Positions 37,834 to 45,412 of a stretch of DNA of 64,000 nucleotides are shown here, in pieces. Source of the stretch: Methanothrix thermoacetophila PT (GTDB taxonomy: Archaea > Halobacteriota > Methanosarcinia > Methanotrichales > Methanotrichaceae); contig NC_008553.1 in the NCBI RefSeq assembly GCF_000014945.1, positions 1,736,001 to 1,800,000 of the forward strand, given 5' to 3'. Both the position numbers and the translations under genes were made by a program. The notes under the pieces are model-generated. The model saw only the letters and a list, made by a program, of their open reading frames with translations, was not told the origin of the DNA and made no database searches. Within the stretch, counting starts at the first letter, position 1, and every line of letters starts with the position of its first letter.

Positions 37834-39417
37834 GTGTTCTCGCTGTCATTCGCACTGGGATGCGCGCTTCTCACCATTTCAGGAATCGCAGGGAGCTATC
37901 TCGGAGTCGATCCCTTGATTCCACAAGCGGCTCTGGCAATCGTATGCGTCAGCGTGTCTGCCTACTGGTCTGCACATCGTACCATTGGCATCGGAGAGCT
38001 CGATCGAGACGATCGCATCGTAATTGGTCTTGCGTCTCTATATCTGATCATCGGCTTGCTTTTCTTCAATCGCATCGTGATGTGGATGAGCGGGGATGCG
38101 GTGGCACATGCTGAGCTGATTCGAACGCTGCTCGATGGAGGAAGGCTTCCGGTTGGTCTCCCGCGGGTCGGTAGCTACTTTGAGTACTATCCGAAGGGGT
38201 TTCACCACTACGCCTATCCCTTTGCCAGGATCTTTCCACTCCTGGATGTGATGCAGGTGCTTCCAGTGGTCATCACATCTATCACGCCGCTTCTGCTCTA
38301 CTCTATTGTCAGAGAGATGAGAGCTGAGGTATCGACGTATGCAGCAGCGCTCGCGACGTTCATCTTTCCTGCGCACTACAGCCACCTCATCTGGAGTGGT
38401 TATCCTACAGCGACCGCGGAGATGTTCCTCGTCGCGTCCGTTCTCTCGTGCATCATTGATATTCGAGCTCTACCTGTCATGCTTCTTGGCACATTCCTCG
38501 CACACGCGCGGATGCTCGCGATCGCGATTGCAGTTCTGTCATCGTGGGTTGCTGCAGCAGGCCTTCGGCGGTTCAGGGTGTTGCATCAACAGCTCCTGAT
38601 CGCCACTGCGGTGGCAGCAGTGGCTCTTTACCTCATACTGCACCCCCCGGATTACCTGATATCCATCTTCAGCGATAGAATCCAGGCGAGCGATTTCGTC
38701 GCCCGCTGGTACCCCTCGATCATCGCGCTGTTCGGAGGCGTCATTGCATTCATGAGGGATGATCGTCTGGATCGAATGATGCTCGCGTGGTCTGGGGCTG
38801 TTATCGGAATGGTTCTGCTTGCGGATTCCGGCCTGCTCAGCTTCGTTGGCACCCCCGACAGGCTTCTCCTGGAGCTCTACCTGCCGCTGAGCGTTCTGGG
38901 CGCGCTGGCTCTTGCGAGGATGGATGGCGGCGATCTCAGGCTCAGGCGTGCATTTGTTCTTGTTCTTCTCCTGGTCGGGGTGGTCTCAATGGTTGTGGTA
39001 CTGGAGAGCTATGCAGGATCCTGGGGGATGCCGCGCGAGGATTACGATGCGATCATGTGGATAAAGGCGCAGAACCTGAGCGATGCTGTTTGTGTGAACC
39101 TGGATGAGACAGGGGCATGGATATATCCCCTCACAGGAATTCGGGTCGCGAGGGGGAGGTTCACAGGTAGTCTCAACTACGCTCTGCCGGGAATGGTGAT
39201 AAGGGATCCGAATGATCCTGCAGTTATAGAATCTCTTGAAAGGCTCGGACGCAGGAACGTCCTCGTGTACGTCTCGAGCGTTTCCATCCGCAGGCCCGGG
39301 CATGTGCCACCCTTTGCGGAGCATCACGGAGCGTATCCGAGAGTGAACATGAGCTTCTCGCCGGAGCACTACGAACTTGTCTATGACATGGGCGCCAGGA
39401 TCTACAGGTTTCGCTGA
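37834..39417 (+). CDS. Multi-pass GT-C-like membrane protein (DUF6541-like)
   Basis: At least 527 aa, with about 11 membrane helices in the first 390 residues and a soluble outer domain at the end. The loop after the second or third helix has SGDAVAHAELIRTLLDGGRLP and YYPKGFHHYAYPFAR, which resemble the acidic first loop of GT-C glycosyltransferases and DUF6541 proteins. GTG 37834 is the first standard start, but the frame is open upstream and encodes another good helix (LLLAAFAVALTITCGLPFL). GGTGAT at 37729-37734 is followed by CTG and ATC, not ATG, GTG or TTG, so a non-standard start near 37738 is possible. A role in lipid-linked glycan synthesis is inferred. Confidence 0.75.
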   Translation: MFSLSFALGCALLTISGIAGSYLGVDPLIPQAALAIVCVSVSAYWSAHRTIGIGELDRDDRIVIGLASLYLIIGLLFFNRIVMWMSGDAVAHAELIRTLLDGGRLPVGLPRVGSYFEYYPKGFHHYAYPFARIFPLLDVMQVLPVVITSITPLLLYSIVREMRAEVSTYAAALATFIFPAHYSHLIWSGYPTATAEMFLVASVLSCIIDIRALPVMLLGTFLAHARMLAIAIAVLSSWVAAAGLRRFRVLHQQLLIATAVAAVALYLILHPPDYLISIFSDRIQASDFVARWYPSIIALFGGVIAFMRDDRLDRMMLAWSGAVIGMVLLADSGLLSFVGTPDRLLLELYLPLSVLGALALARMDGGDLRLRRAFVLVLLLVGVVSMVVVLESYAGSWGMPREDYDAIMWIKAQNLSDAVCVNLDETGAWIYPLTGIRVARGRFTGSLNYALPGMVIRDPNDPAVIESLERLGRRNVLVYVSSVSIRRPGHVPPFAEHHGAYPRVNMSFSPEHYELVYDMGARIYRFR

Positions 39418-39474
39418 AGCCCGGATCGGATGTGGCATCTCAATCAATGGGGCGAGTGCACAACCACCTTCGTC

Positions 39475-39657
39475 GGACCTGTTTGTCATGCGGAATGAAG
39501 TTTGGAGCCAGAAATACGCGTCTTACGGCTCTTGTTTGTCATAAACACCCTGACTCAGAAAACTTCTGTTTGTGGATCTGTTCGAATAAGAGCCGAATTC
39601 AGAAATCAGCGGCTTCTTTTGGATGGCGGAGATTCTCAATCCTTATCCAGACAGGCC
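39475..39657. repeat. Dispersed repeat family A: one degenerate and one full copy
   Basis: 39574-39657 is a good copy (GGATCTGTTCGAATAAG ... CTTATCCAGACAGGCC) with the internal GAGCCGAATTCAGAAATC and CTTCTTTTGGATGGCGGAGA. The part from 39475 (GGACCTGTTTGTC, AGCCAGAAATACGCGTCTTACGG) looks like a decayed copy in the same direction. Confidence 0.7.
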
Positions 39658-39715
39658 CTGTCTGTCCATCGCAAGACTGATAAATTAATAAATGCAATTT
39701 ATTTATGGTGATTCG

Positions 39716-40153
39716 ATGGCTGTTATTACACCAGAGGACATAAGATGGTTTCAGAAGAGAATAAACCGTATGCTTGAGGAGATGGGTATCGATTCGAAGG
39801 AGATGCGGAGGTTCCAGGAGCGTCTGACCGGCCTGATGGAGGAGATGGGCGAGGTCCCGCCGGTCGACATCGAGGAGAGGGATGATGATTTTGTGATAAC
39901 CGTCGACCTTCCTGGCGTTGACAAGAATGATGTGGAAGTCACGATCACAGAGGATGGTCTGAGGCTGAAGGCCAGAAGGGAGCTGAAGGAGGGCAGCTAC
40001 TTCCTAAGAGAGAGACGAGGGAGCTTTGAGAGGATCGTAACACTGCCGGTCGAGGTCAGAGTTGAGGAGGCGAAGGCAAAGCTCAAGGACGGTGTTCTGG
40101 AGATTGTGGTACCAAAGATCGTATCAGCGAAGAAGAGGATCGCAATAGAGTGA
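39716..40153 (+). CDS. hsp20: Hsp20/alpha-crystallin family small heat shock protein
   Basis: 145 aa. An N-terminal helical arm rich in Met and Glu (QKRINRMLEEMGIDSKEM) leads into the alpha-crystallin domain from about residue 50 to 140: VDIEERDDDFVITVDLPGVDKNDVEVTITEDGLRLKA, then GSFERIVTLPVEV and AKLKDGVLEIVVPK. The usual A-x-x-x-n-G-V-L signature and a short C-terminal tail are present. ATG 39716 follows GGTGATTCG; an earlier in-frame start at 39692 lacks a site. The upstream sequence is AT-rich (AAATTAATAAATG) and probably holds the promoter. A small hairpin (TCTCC-GGAGA) follows the stop. Confidence 0.93.
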   Translation: MAVITPEDIRWFQKRINRMLEEMGIDSKEMRRFQERLTGLMEEMGEVPPVDIEERDDDFVITVDLPGVDKNDVEVTITEDGLRLKARRELKEGSYFLRERRGSFERIVTLPVEVRVEEAKAKLKDGVLEIVVPKIVSAKKRIAIE

Positions 40154-40223
40154 AGGTATCTCCTGTGTAAGGAGAACAGCGGTGATGAGGGGGTTGGGTG
40201 GAGTGCCTCTCCCCTGTGGCCCC

Positions 40224-40340
40224 CTATCTGGGATCAGAGAGATGAAGCATGTGATGCAGCTACGACAGTGTAAACGATAGAATAATACCAGTATACCAGT
40301 GGCTATCTGGGATCGGAGAGATGAAGCATGTGATGCAGCT
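40224..40340. repeat. Duplicated 3' end of ribBA
   Basis: The last 38 bases of ribBA (40303-40340, read CTATCTGGGATC...GTGATGCAGCT on the plus strand) are copied at 40224-40261 with one change (CGG/CAG). The copies are in the same direction, 79 bases apart. This is a short tandem duplication that left a second stop region beyond the gene. Confidence 0.8.
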
Positions 40341-41511
40341 TGTCCCGCTTCGTCTCGAGGTAATGCCTGTTGATCTCATTCGGCTCGATCTCGAGGGGAA
40401 CTCTCTCCACTATCTCCAGCCCGTATCCCTGCAGGCCCACTATCTTTCTGGGGTTGTTTGTCAGTAGCCGTATCTTCCTTATACCGAGATCCAGGAGTAT
40501 CTGGGCGCCTATCCCGTAGTCCCTCAGATCCGCAGGATATCCAAGCTTGTGGTTCGCCTCGACCGTATCGCTGCCGTCGTCCTGGAGCTCGTAGGCTCTC
40601 AGCTTGTTCGCAAGCCCTATCCCGCGCCCCTCCTGGTTCATGTACACCAGAACGCCGTTACCGTTCCTGCTGATCATCTGCAGCGCCCTGCTGAGCTGCT
40701 CGCCGCAGTCGCATCTCTTCGACCTGAATGTATCTCCTGTGAGACACTGCGAGTGCACCCTGACAAGAGCATCATCTGCTGCTGGGTCACCTGCCACAAG
40801 TGCAACGTGACACTGGCCATCCAGCATGCTCTCGTATCCTATTGCCTTGAAATCACCGTATTCTGTGGGCATCTCGACCTCCGCGATTCTTCTCACGAGC
40901 CGTTCCCTTCTGATCCTGTATCTTATGAGATCCTCGATTGTCAACATCCTGATCCCATGCTTCTCTGCGAACCTCTCGAGCTCGGGGAGCCGTGCCATTG
41001 TGCCATCCTCAGCCATGATCTCGCATATCACACCAGCTGGATACAGTCCTGCGAGGCGCGCCAAGTCCACTGCGGCCTCTGTATGCCCAGCGCGCCTCAG
41101 AACCCCGCCGTCGAGGGCCTGGAGGGGAAATGTGTGTCCGGGGGTTACGAGATCTGCACGTGTTGTGGATGGATCTATCAACGTCCGGATCGTCGTCGCG
41201 CGATCGAATGCTGAAATCCCTGTGGTGATGCCGTGCCTGGCATCCACCGATACTGTGAACGCGGTGCCCATGCTCTCTGTGTTCTGCTGTGTCATCATCG
41301 GGAGCTCGAGCTGGCGGATTCTCTCAGCTGTGAGAGGAACGCAGATCAGGCCACGTGCATGTTTCGCCATGAAGTTGATAGCCTCTGGTGTGACCTTCTC
41401 AGCGGCAATCACCAGATCTCCCTCATTCTCCCTGGATTCATCATCCAGTACTATCACGAACTTCCCATCGCGAATGTCCTTTATCGCCTCATCCACTGTA
41501 GAGAAAGGCAT
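40303..41511 (-). CDS. ribBA: Bifunctional DHBP synthase / GTP cyclohydrolase II (RibBA)
   Basis: 402 aa. Residues 1-200 are 3,4-dihydroxy-2-butanone-4-phosphate synthase ([16 protein letters not shown], and [27 protein letters not shown]). Residues 205-402 are GTP cyclohydrolase II with zinc cysteines in [18 protein letters not shown] and the GTP site [20 protein letters not shown]. Both halves look complete, so it supplies both entry points to riboflavin and F420-type flavin synthesis. Most archaea use separate RibB and a GTP cyclohydrolase III, so the fused form suggests transfer from bacteria. The frame extends 47 codons into an upstream repeat; ATG 41511 is chosen because a TATA-like AAGTATATTTC lies about 25 bases before it (leaderless). 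Confidence 0.95.
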   Translation of the reverse strand: MPFSTVDEAIKDIRDGKFVIVLDDESRENEGDLVIAAEKVTPEAINFMAKHARGLICVPLTAERIRQLELPMMTQQNTESMGTAFTVSVDARHGITTGISAFDRATTIRTLIDPSTTRADLVTPGHTFPLQALDGGVLRRAGHTEAAVDLARLAGLYPAGVICEIMAEDGTMARLPELERFAEKHGIRMLTIEDLIRYRIRRERLVRRIAEVEMPTEYGDFKAIGYESMLDGQCHVALVAGDPAADDALVRVHSQCLTGDTFRSKRCDCGEQLSRALQMISRNGNGVLVYMNQEGRGIGLANKLRAYELQDDGSDTVEANHKLGYPADLRDYGIGAQILLDLGIRKIRLLTNNPRKIVGLQGYGLEIVERVPLEIEPNEINRHYLETKRDKLHHMLHLSDPR

Positions 41512-41561
41512 GATACTGCCGAGGTGGTGAAATATACTTAAACTCTTGGATTCGCTGCCGA

Positions 41562-41648
41562 GATGTGTCCGAATAATGATCAACTGTTTATGACGTGCAG
41601 AAGCGGTAAGGTCTGAATTTCTGGCTACAGCTCTTAGCCGGACAGGCC
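41562..41648. repeat. Dispersed repeat family A, inverted copy
   Basis: Read on the minus strand it gives GGCCTGTCCGGCTAAGAGCTGTAGCCAGAAATTC... ending TCATTATTCGGACACATC. It is thus opposite in direction to the copies at 35.2 and 39.6 kb, and lies between the divergent ribBA and HTH regulator genes. Confidence 0.65.
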
Positions 41649-41697
41649 TCATGAATTATCCCAAAAGTAGAAATACGCAGCGATCTTATCCTATGTT

Positions 41698-42216
41698 ATG
41701 TCTCACGCCGACAGGATCATCAGGGCTGCATTCCAGTCGGACGAGGCTCTGAGAGATGCGATACGATCGGTCATTTCAGAGATGGGAATGAGCGCGAGGG
41801 AGTTCAGCAGAATCTCATCCATACCACAGAGCACTCTTTACAAAATACTCTCAGGGCACCGGGAGCCGAACATAACGACGCTCCGGCAGATTGTGAGGAC
41901 CATTCGTGATCTTGAGGGCGGAGGCGAGAGGTTCATAGCGATAATAGCTGCTAGGCCTGTTCTTGACAAGATCGAGGAGACCAGGATGCGCATCGGGGAT
42001 AAGGTCTTCACGCTCCGCGAGTACTCTGCGACAAATATCGAAGAGGCGATCATCGCAGCGGTGAGGGCGGAATCTGATGGCGCAGCTGCAGTGGTATGTG
42101 CGCCGATTGTAAGCCCGACGGTTGAAAAGCTTCTCACGATACCTGTCGCCACGATAATACCGAGGGAGAGCGTCAGGAGAGCGATAGAGGTCGCAGCAAA
42201 GAAGATAGAGGTATGA
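41698..42216 (+). CDS. HTH (XRE-like) transcriptional regulator
   Basis: 172 aa. A Cro/CI-type helix-turn-helix lies at about residues 20-75 (ISEMGMSAREFSRISSIPQSTLYKILSGHREPNITTLRQIVRTI). The C-terminal 90 residues (FIAIIAARPVLDKIEETRMRIGDKV, then SDGAAAVVCAPIVSPTVEKLLTIPVATIIP) look like an alpha/beta sensor domain of unknown ligand. It is divergent from ribBA with 186 bases between them and stops five bases before fen, so it may regulate either. This is inferred from position. Confidence 0.85.
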   Translation: MSHADRIIRAAFQSDEALRDAIRSVISEMGMSAREFSRISSIPQSTLYKILSGHREPNITTLRQIVRTIRDLEGGGERFIAIIAARPVLDKIEETRMRIGDKVFTLREYSATNIEEAIIAAVRAESDGAAAVVCAPIVSPTVEKLLTIPVATIIPRESVRRAIEVAAKKIEV

Positions 42217-42220
42217 GCAC

Positions 42221-43231
42221 ATGGGCGTCGATCTCGGAGATATTCTCAGCAAAAAGAAGATCTCCCTTGAGAATCTGTCTGGATGCTGGATAGCAGTCGA
42301 TGGATTCAACACGCTGTACCAGTTCCTGTCGATCATAAGACAGCCTGACGGCACACCTCTCATGGACGCCTCCGGAAGGGTCACATCGCACCTCTCGGGA
42401 TTGCTCTACCGCATGACGAACCTCATAGAGGTCGGGATCAGGGTTGCGTTTGTCTTCGATGGCACGCCTCCTGAGCTCAAGGCCGGGACGCTCGCTGCCA
42501 GGGCTCAGATGAAGGAGGCAGCGGAGATCCAGCTGCAGGAGGCGATAGCCACAGGCGTCGATAGCTTCAGGTATGCACAGGCCACCGCCAGGATAAACAG
42601 CGAGATACTTCATGACTCCATAAGGCTCCTGGATGCCATGGGCATCCCATATGTGCAGGCGCCCTCAGAGGGCGAGGCGCAGGCAGCATTCATGGCGATT
42701 CGGGGGGATGTTGATTATGTAGCATCTCAGGACTACGACTCCCTGCTCTTCGGCGCGCCGAGGGTTGTGAGGAATCTTGCAATCACAGGCAGGAGGAAGA
42801 TGCCCAGGAAGAACATTTACATCGATGTTCCTCCTGAGGTCATCATCCTGGAGGAGGAGCTCACGAGGCTCGGGATAAGCAGGGAGCAGCTCATAGATAT
42901 CGGAATAATGTGCGGTACCGATTACAACAGAGGACTTCCAAAGGTGGGTCCTAAGAGGGCGCTCAAGCTGATACGAGAGCACGGATGCCTGGAGGCTGTG
43001 CTCGATGCGCTTGGAGAGAGCATTGAAAATTTTCGGGAAATAAGAGAACTATTCCTGCATCCTGCGGTCACGGAGAGCTACGAGCTGAGGATGAGAAAGC
43101 CCATGGTCGATGAGATCGTCGGGTTTTTGTGCAACGAGCGCAACTTCTCAGAGGATAGGGTCAGAAAGGCCGCTGAGAGGTTGAATGCGTCGTACCGTTC
43201 CGGCCAGAGCACACTGGAGAGGTGGCTCTGA
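42221..43231 (+). CDS. fen: Flap endonuclease 1
   Basis: 336 aa structure-specific nuclease that removes 5' flaps in Okazaki fragment processing and repair. Catalytic acidic residues lie in DGFNTLYQ, FVFDGTPPELK, APSEGEAQAAFM, ASQDYDSLLFG and MCGTDYNRG. The helix-hairpin-helix is GLPKVGPKRALKLIREHG. The C-terminus QSTLERWL is a PCNA-binding PIP box. Its stop overlaps the dph2 start (ATGA-like TGATG), and the HTH gene ends five bases upstream. Confidence 0.97.
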   Translation: MGVDLGDILSKKKISLENLSGCWIAVDGFNTLYQFLSIIRQPDGTPLMDASGRVTSHLSGLLYRMTNLIEVGIRVAFVFDGTPPELKAGTLAARAQMKEAAEIQLQEAIATGVDSFRYAQATARINSEILHDSIRLLDAMGIPYVQAPSEGEAQAAFMAIRGDVDYVASQDYDSLLFGAPRVVRNLAITGRRKMPRKNIYIDVPPEVIILEEELTRLGISREQLIDIGIMCGTDYNRGLPKVGPKRALKLIREHGCLEAVLDALGESIENFREIRELFLHPAVTESYELRMRKPMVDEIVGFLCNERNFSEDRVRKAAERLNASYRSGQSTLERWL

Positions 43232-44235
43232 TGTTCATCTCCGGGTACGAGATCGATCTTGAGAGAGCTGTGAGCATCATAAAAAGAGCAGAAATCAGGA
43301 GAGTCGGCGTTCAGCTTCCAGATGGCCTGAAGAGATCTGCCTCAGAGATATCGAGAATTTTGGAGGAGACTGGCGCAGAGGTTATCATCTCGGGAGATCC
43401 CTGCTACGGAGCATGCGATATAGATCTTCAGCTATGCAGCATGGTCGATCTGCTTGTGCACATAGGCCACTCCGAGATGTGTGAGAGGCTGAGCGACAGG
43501 ATCGTTTACTTAGAAGCGAGAATGCCGGATGATGTCAAGGATGTTGTGGAGAGGTCTCTTGAATTCTTTACGAAAGGCAGGGTGGCAGTCTGCACAACCG
43601 TTCAGCATGCCCATACGATCGATAGTGTGATTGGCATAATGCGATCGCATGGCATCGAGGCCATCGCAGGCGCCCCCTCTTCAAGAACCAGGTATCGTGG
43701 ACAGGTTCTCGGCTGCTGTTACTCGGCTGCAAGAGTCGGGGCAGAGGAGGCTCTCTTCATAGGTACTGGCATGTTCCATCCAGTAGGTCTATCGATAGCA
43801 ACAGGCATGCGGGTGATAGCCGCGGATCCTGTCACAGGCAATGTGGATGAAATCGATGCACATGATTTCCTCCGGTGGAGGTACGGGATCATCGCCAGAG
43901 CAGCGGACGCGAAAAGCATCGGGATCCTGATATCGAAGAAGCCCGGCCAGCGGAGATGTGTGACGGCGAGGCGGCTCTGCACGCTCGGCAGATCGAAGGG
44001 AAAGCGCATGCTTGAGGTATACATAGACAGAATTGAGCCTGAGAGGGTTCTCGACCTAGGCCTGGACGCGGTTGTATCCACAGCATGCCCGCGCATCGCT
44101 CTGGATGACGCACGAATGTACAGCGTTCCCATTCTCACACCACCTGAGTTTGAGATCGCTCTGGGGCTGAGGAATGATTACATCTTCGACGAGATCCTGG
44201 AGGCCTGCGGGGAGCCCGTGACAGGCAGATCTTGA
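43231..44235 (+). CDS. dph2: Diphthamide synthase Dph2 (radical SAM-like 3-amino-3-carboxypropyl transferase)
   Basis: 334 aa. It transfers the aminocarboxypropyl group of SAM to a histidine of elongation factor 2, the first step of diphthamide synthesis. The three cysteines that bind its unusual [4Fe-4S] cluster are in GDPCYGACDIDLQLC, GCCYSAARVG and STACPRIALDD. The N-terminus RRVGVQLPDGLKRSASEI is typical. ATG 43231 overlaps the fen stop and has GAGAGGTG upstream; GTG 43222 is less likely. Confidence 0.95.
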   Translation: MFISGYEIDLERAVSIIKRAEIRRVGVQLPDGLKRSASEISRILEETGAEVIISGDPCYGACDIDLQLCSMVDLLVHIGHSEMCERLSDRIVYLEARMPDDVKDVVERSLEFFTKGRVAVCTTVQHAHTIDSVIGIMRSHGIEAIAGAPSSRTRYRGQVLGCCYSAARVGAEEALFIGTGMFHPVGLSIATGMRVIAADPVTGNVDEIDAHDFLRWRYGIIARAADAKSIGILISKKPGQRRCVTARRLCTLGRSKGKRMLEVYIDRIEPERVLDLGLDAVVSTACPRIALDDARMYSVPILTPPEFEIALGLRNDYIFDEILEACGEPVTGRS

Positions 44236-44257
44236 TGAGACCGGCGGGGAGATGCTG

Positions 44258-45412
44258 CTAGCCGCCCCTCCTCAACGAGATGAGCACGTCCTCGAGATCG
44301 CTCAGGAAGAGATCGAGGTTCTCATCGGTCATGTGCGGCATCAGTATCAGCCTCAGTGCCTTTGGCTCTCTGGTCATCGAGACATGCCAGCCCCTCTCAA
44401 GCAGCGCTCTCCTGACCCCTGGCGGATCATCCACCCTCAGCGCGACCACGTTCATCACAGGCTCGATGACAGGCTCGATTCCCATGGCACGTGCCTCTGA
44501 GACAAGGTGTTCCGTCATATCCATGCATCTCCTGACAACTTTTCTGTAACCATCAATGCCGAGATGCATGATGACAGCGTATGTGGCCGCAGCCGCAGCC
44601 CCGCTCCTGGTGCCTGTCAGTGATGCCTGTCTTGAGACTGTGAGATAGTACGTCTCCGTCTCGAGCCGCCTGAGAGGATCTGAACTCCTGAAGATCAACC
44701 CGCCAGCTGGAATCGGGCTCATTCCCATCTTGTGCGGATCGATGGTTATCGATTGCACACCCTCAGCCCTGAAATCCCACATGCAATCCTTCTCGAGAAA
44801 AGGCAGCACGAACCCGCCAAATGCAGCATCCACATGGAGGGGAATGCCGTTTTCAATTGCAAGCTCTGAGAGATCCCCTATCGGATCCACCTGGCCGAAC
44901 TCGGTTGTTCCGGCAATGCCCACGAGACATACAGTCCTGTCGTCGATGAGCCTCTCTACATCCCCTACATCCACCCGGAGCGACTCATCGAGCTCTGCCT
45001 TTCTCACCTCGAGGTTGAGGAGATCGGCGATCTTGTCGAAGGAGAAGTGGGCTGATCTTGGGACGACTATGTTCCCATCGCGCCTGCCGGAGGAGTTCCT
45101 GGCGGCGCGCACCGCCTGGATGTTGGACTCAGTGCCGCCTGTTGATACATAGCCTGTTGCATCAGAGCATCCCAGTAAAGAGCCGAGGATCCCAACAACC
45201 CTGCGCTCGATCTCTGCAGTTCCTGGAAAGAGCCCCGGATCACCCAGGTTCGTCTCCAGGAACATGCTGTACGCCCTCACCGCCACCGGATGTGGCCGGG
45301 TGCACATTGTGGAGAGAAGACGGTCGTAGGGGCAGTCCCTGCTGCGCATCTCCTTCAGGAGATCCGTGACCATATCCTCTGAGAGTCCTTTCTCCGGGAA
45401 TGTGTACATCAT
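44258..45412 (-). CDS. mfnA: Tyrosine decarboxylase / aspartate decarboxylase MfnA
   Basis: 384 aa PLP enzyme that makes tyramine for methanofuran (and in some species beta-alanine from aspartate). The PLP lysine is in TIDPHKMGMSP near residue 230; other marks are GYVSTGGTESNIQAVRAAR, VVPRSAHFSFDKIADLL and HVDAAFGGFVLPF. The start ATG overlaps the ppsA stop (ATGATG), so the gene is coupled to ppsA on the same strand. The frame runs 61 codons into ppsA and that part is not real. Together with mfnD at 50620 it gives two methanofuran genes in the window. It converges on dph2 with 22 bases between them. Confidence 0.95.
   Translation of the reverse strand: MMYTFPEKGLSEDMVTDLLKEMRSRDCPYDRLLSTMCTRPHPVAVRAYSMFLETNLGDPGLFPGTAEIERRVVGILGSLLGCSDATGYVSTGGTESNIQAVRAARNSSGRRDGNIVVPRSAHFSFDKIADLLNLEVRKAELDESLRVDVGDVERLIDDRTVCLVGIAGTTEFGQVDPIGDLSELAIENGIPLHVDAAFGGFVLPFLEKDCMWDFRAEGVQSITIDPHKMGMSPIPAGGLIFRSSDPLRRLETETYYLTVSRQASLTGTRSGAAAAATYAVIMHLGIDGYRKVVRRCMDMTEHLVSEARAMGIEPVIEPVMNVVALRVDDPPGVRRALLERGWHVSMTREPKALRLILMPHMTDENLDLFLSDLEDVLISLRRGG

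Noticed and set aside
41512-41652. N-terminal extension of ribBA
   Set aside because: It translates repeat A sequence; the RibB domain and promoter spacing both support ATG 41511.
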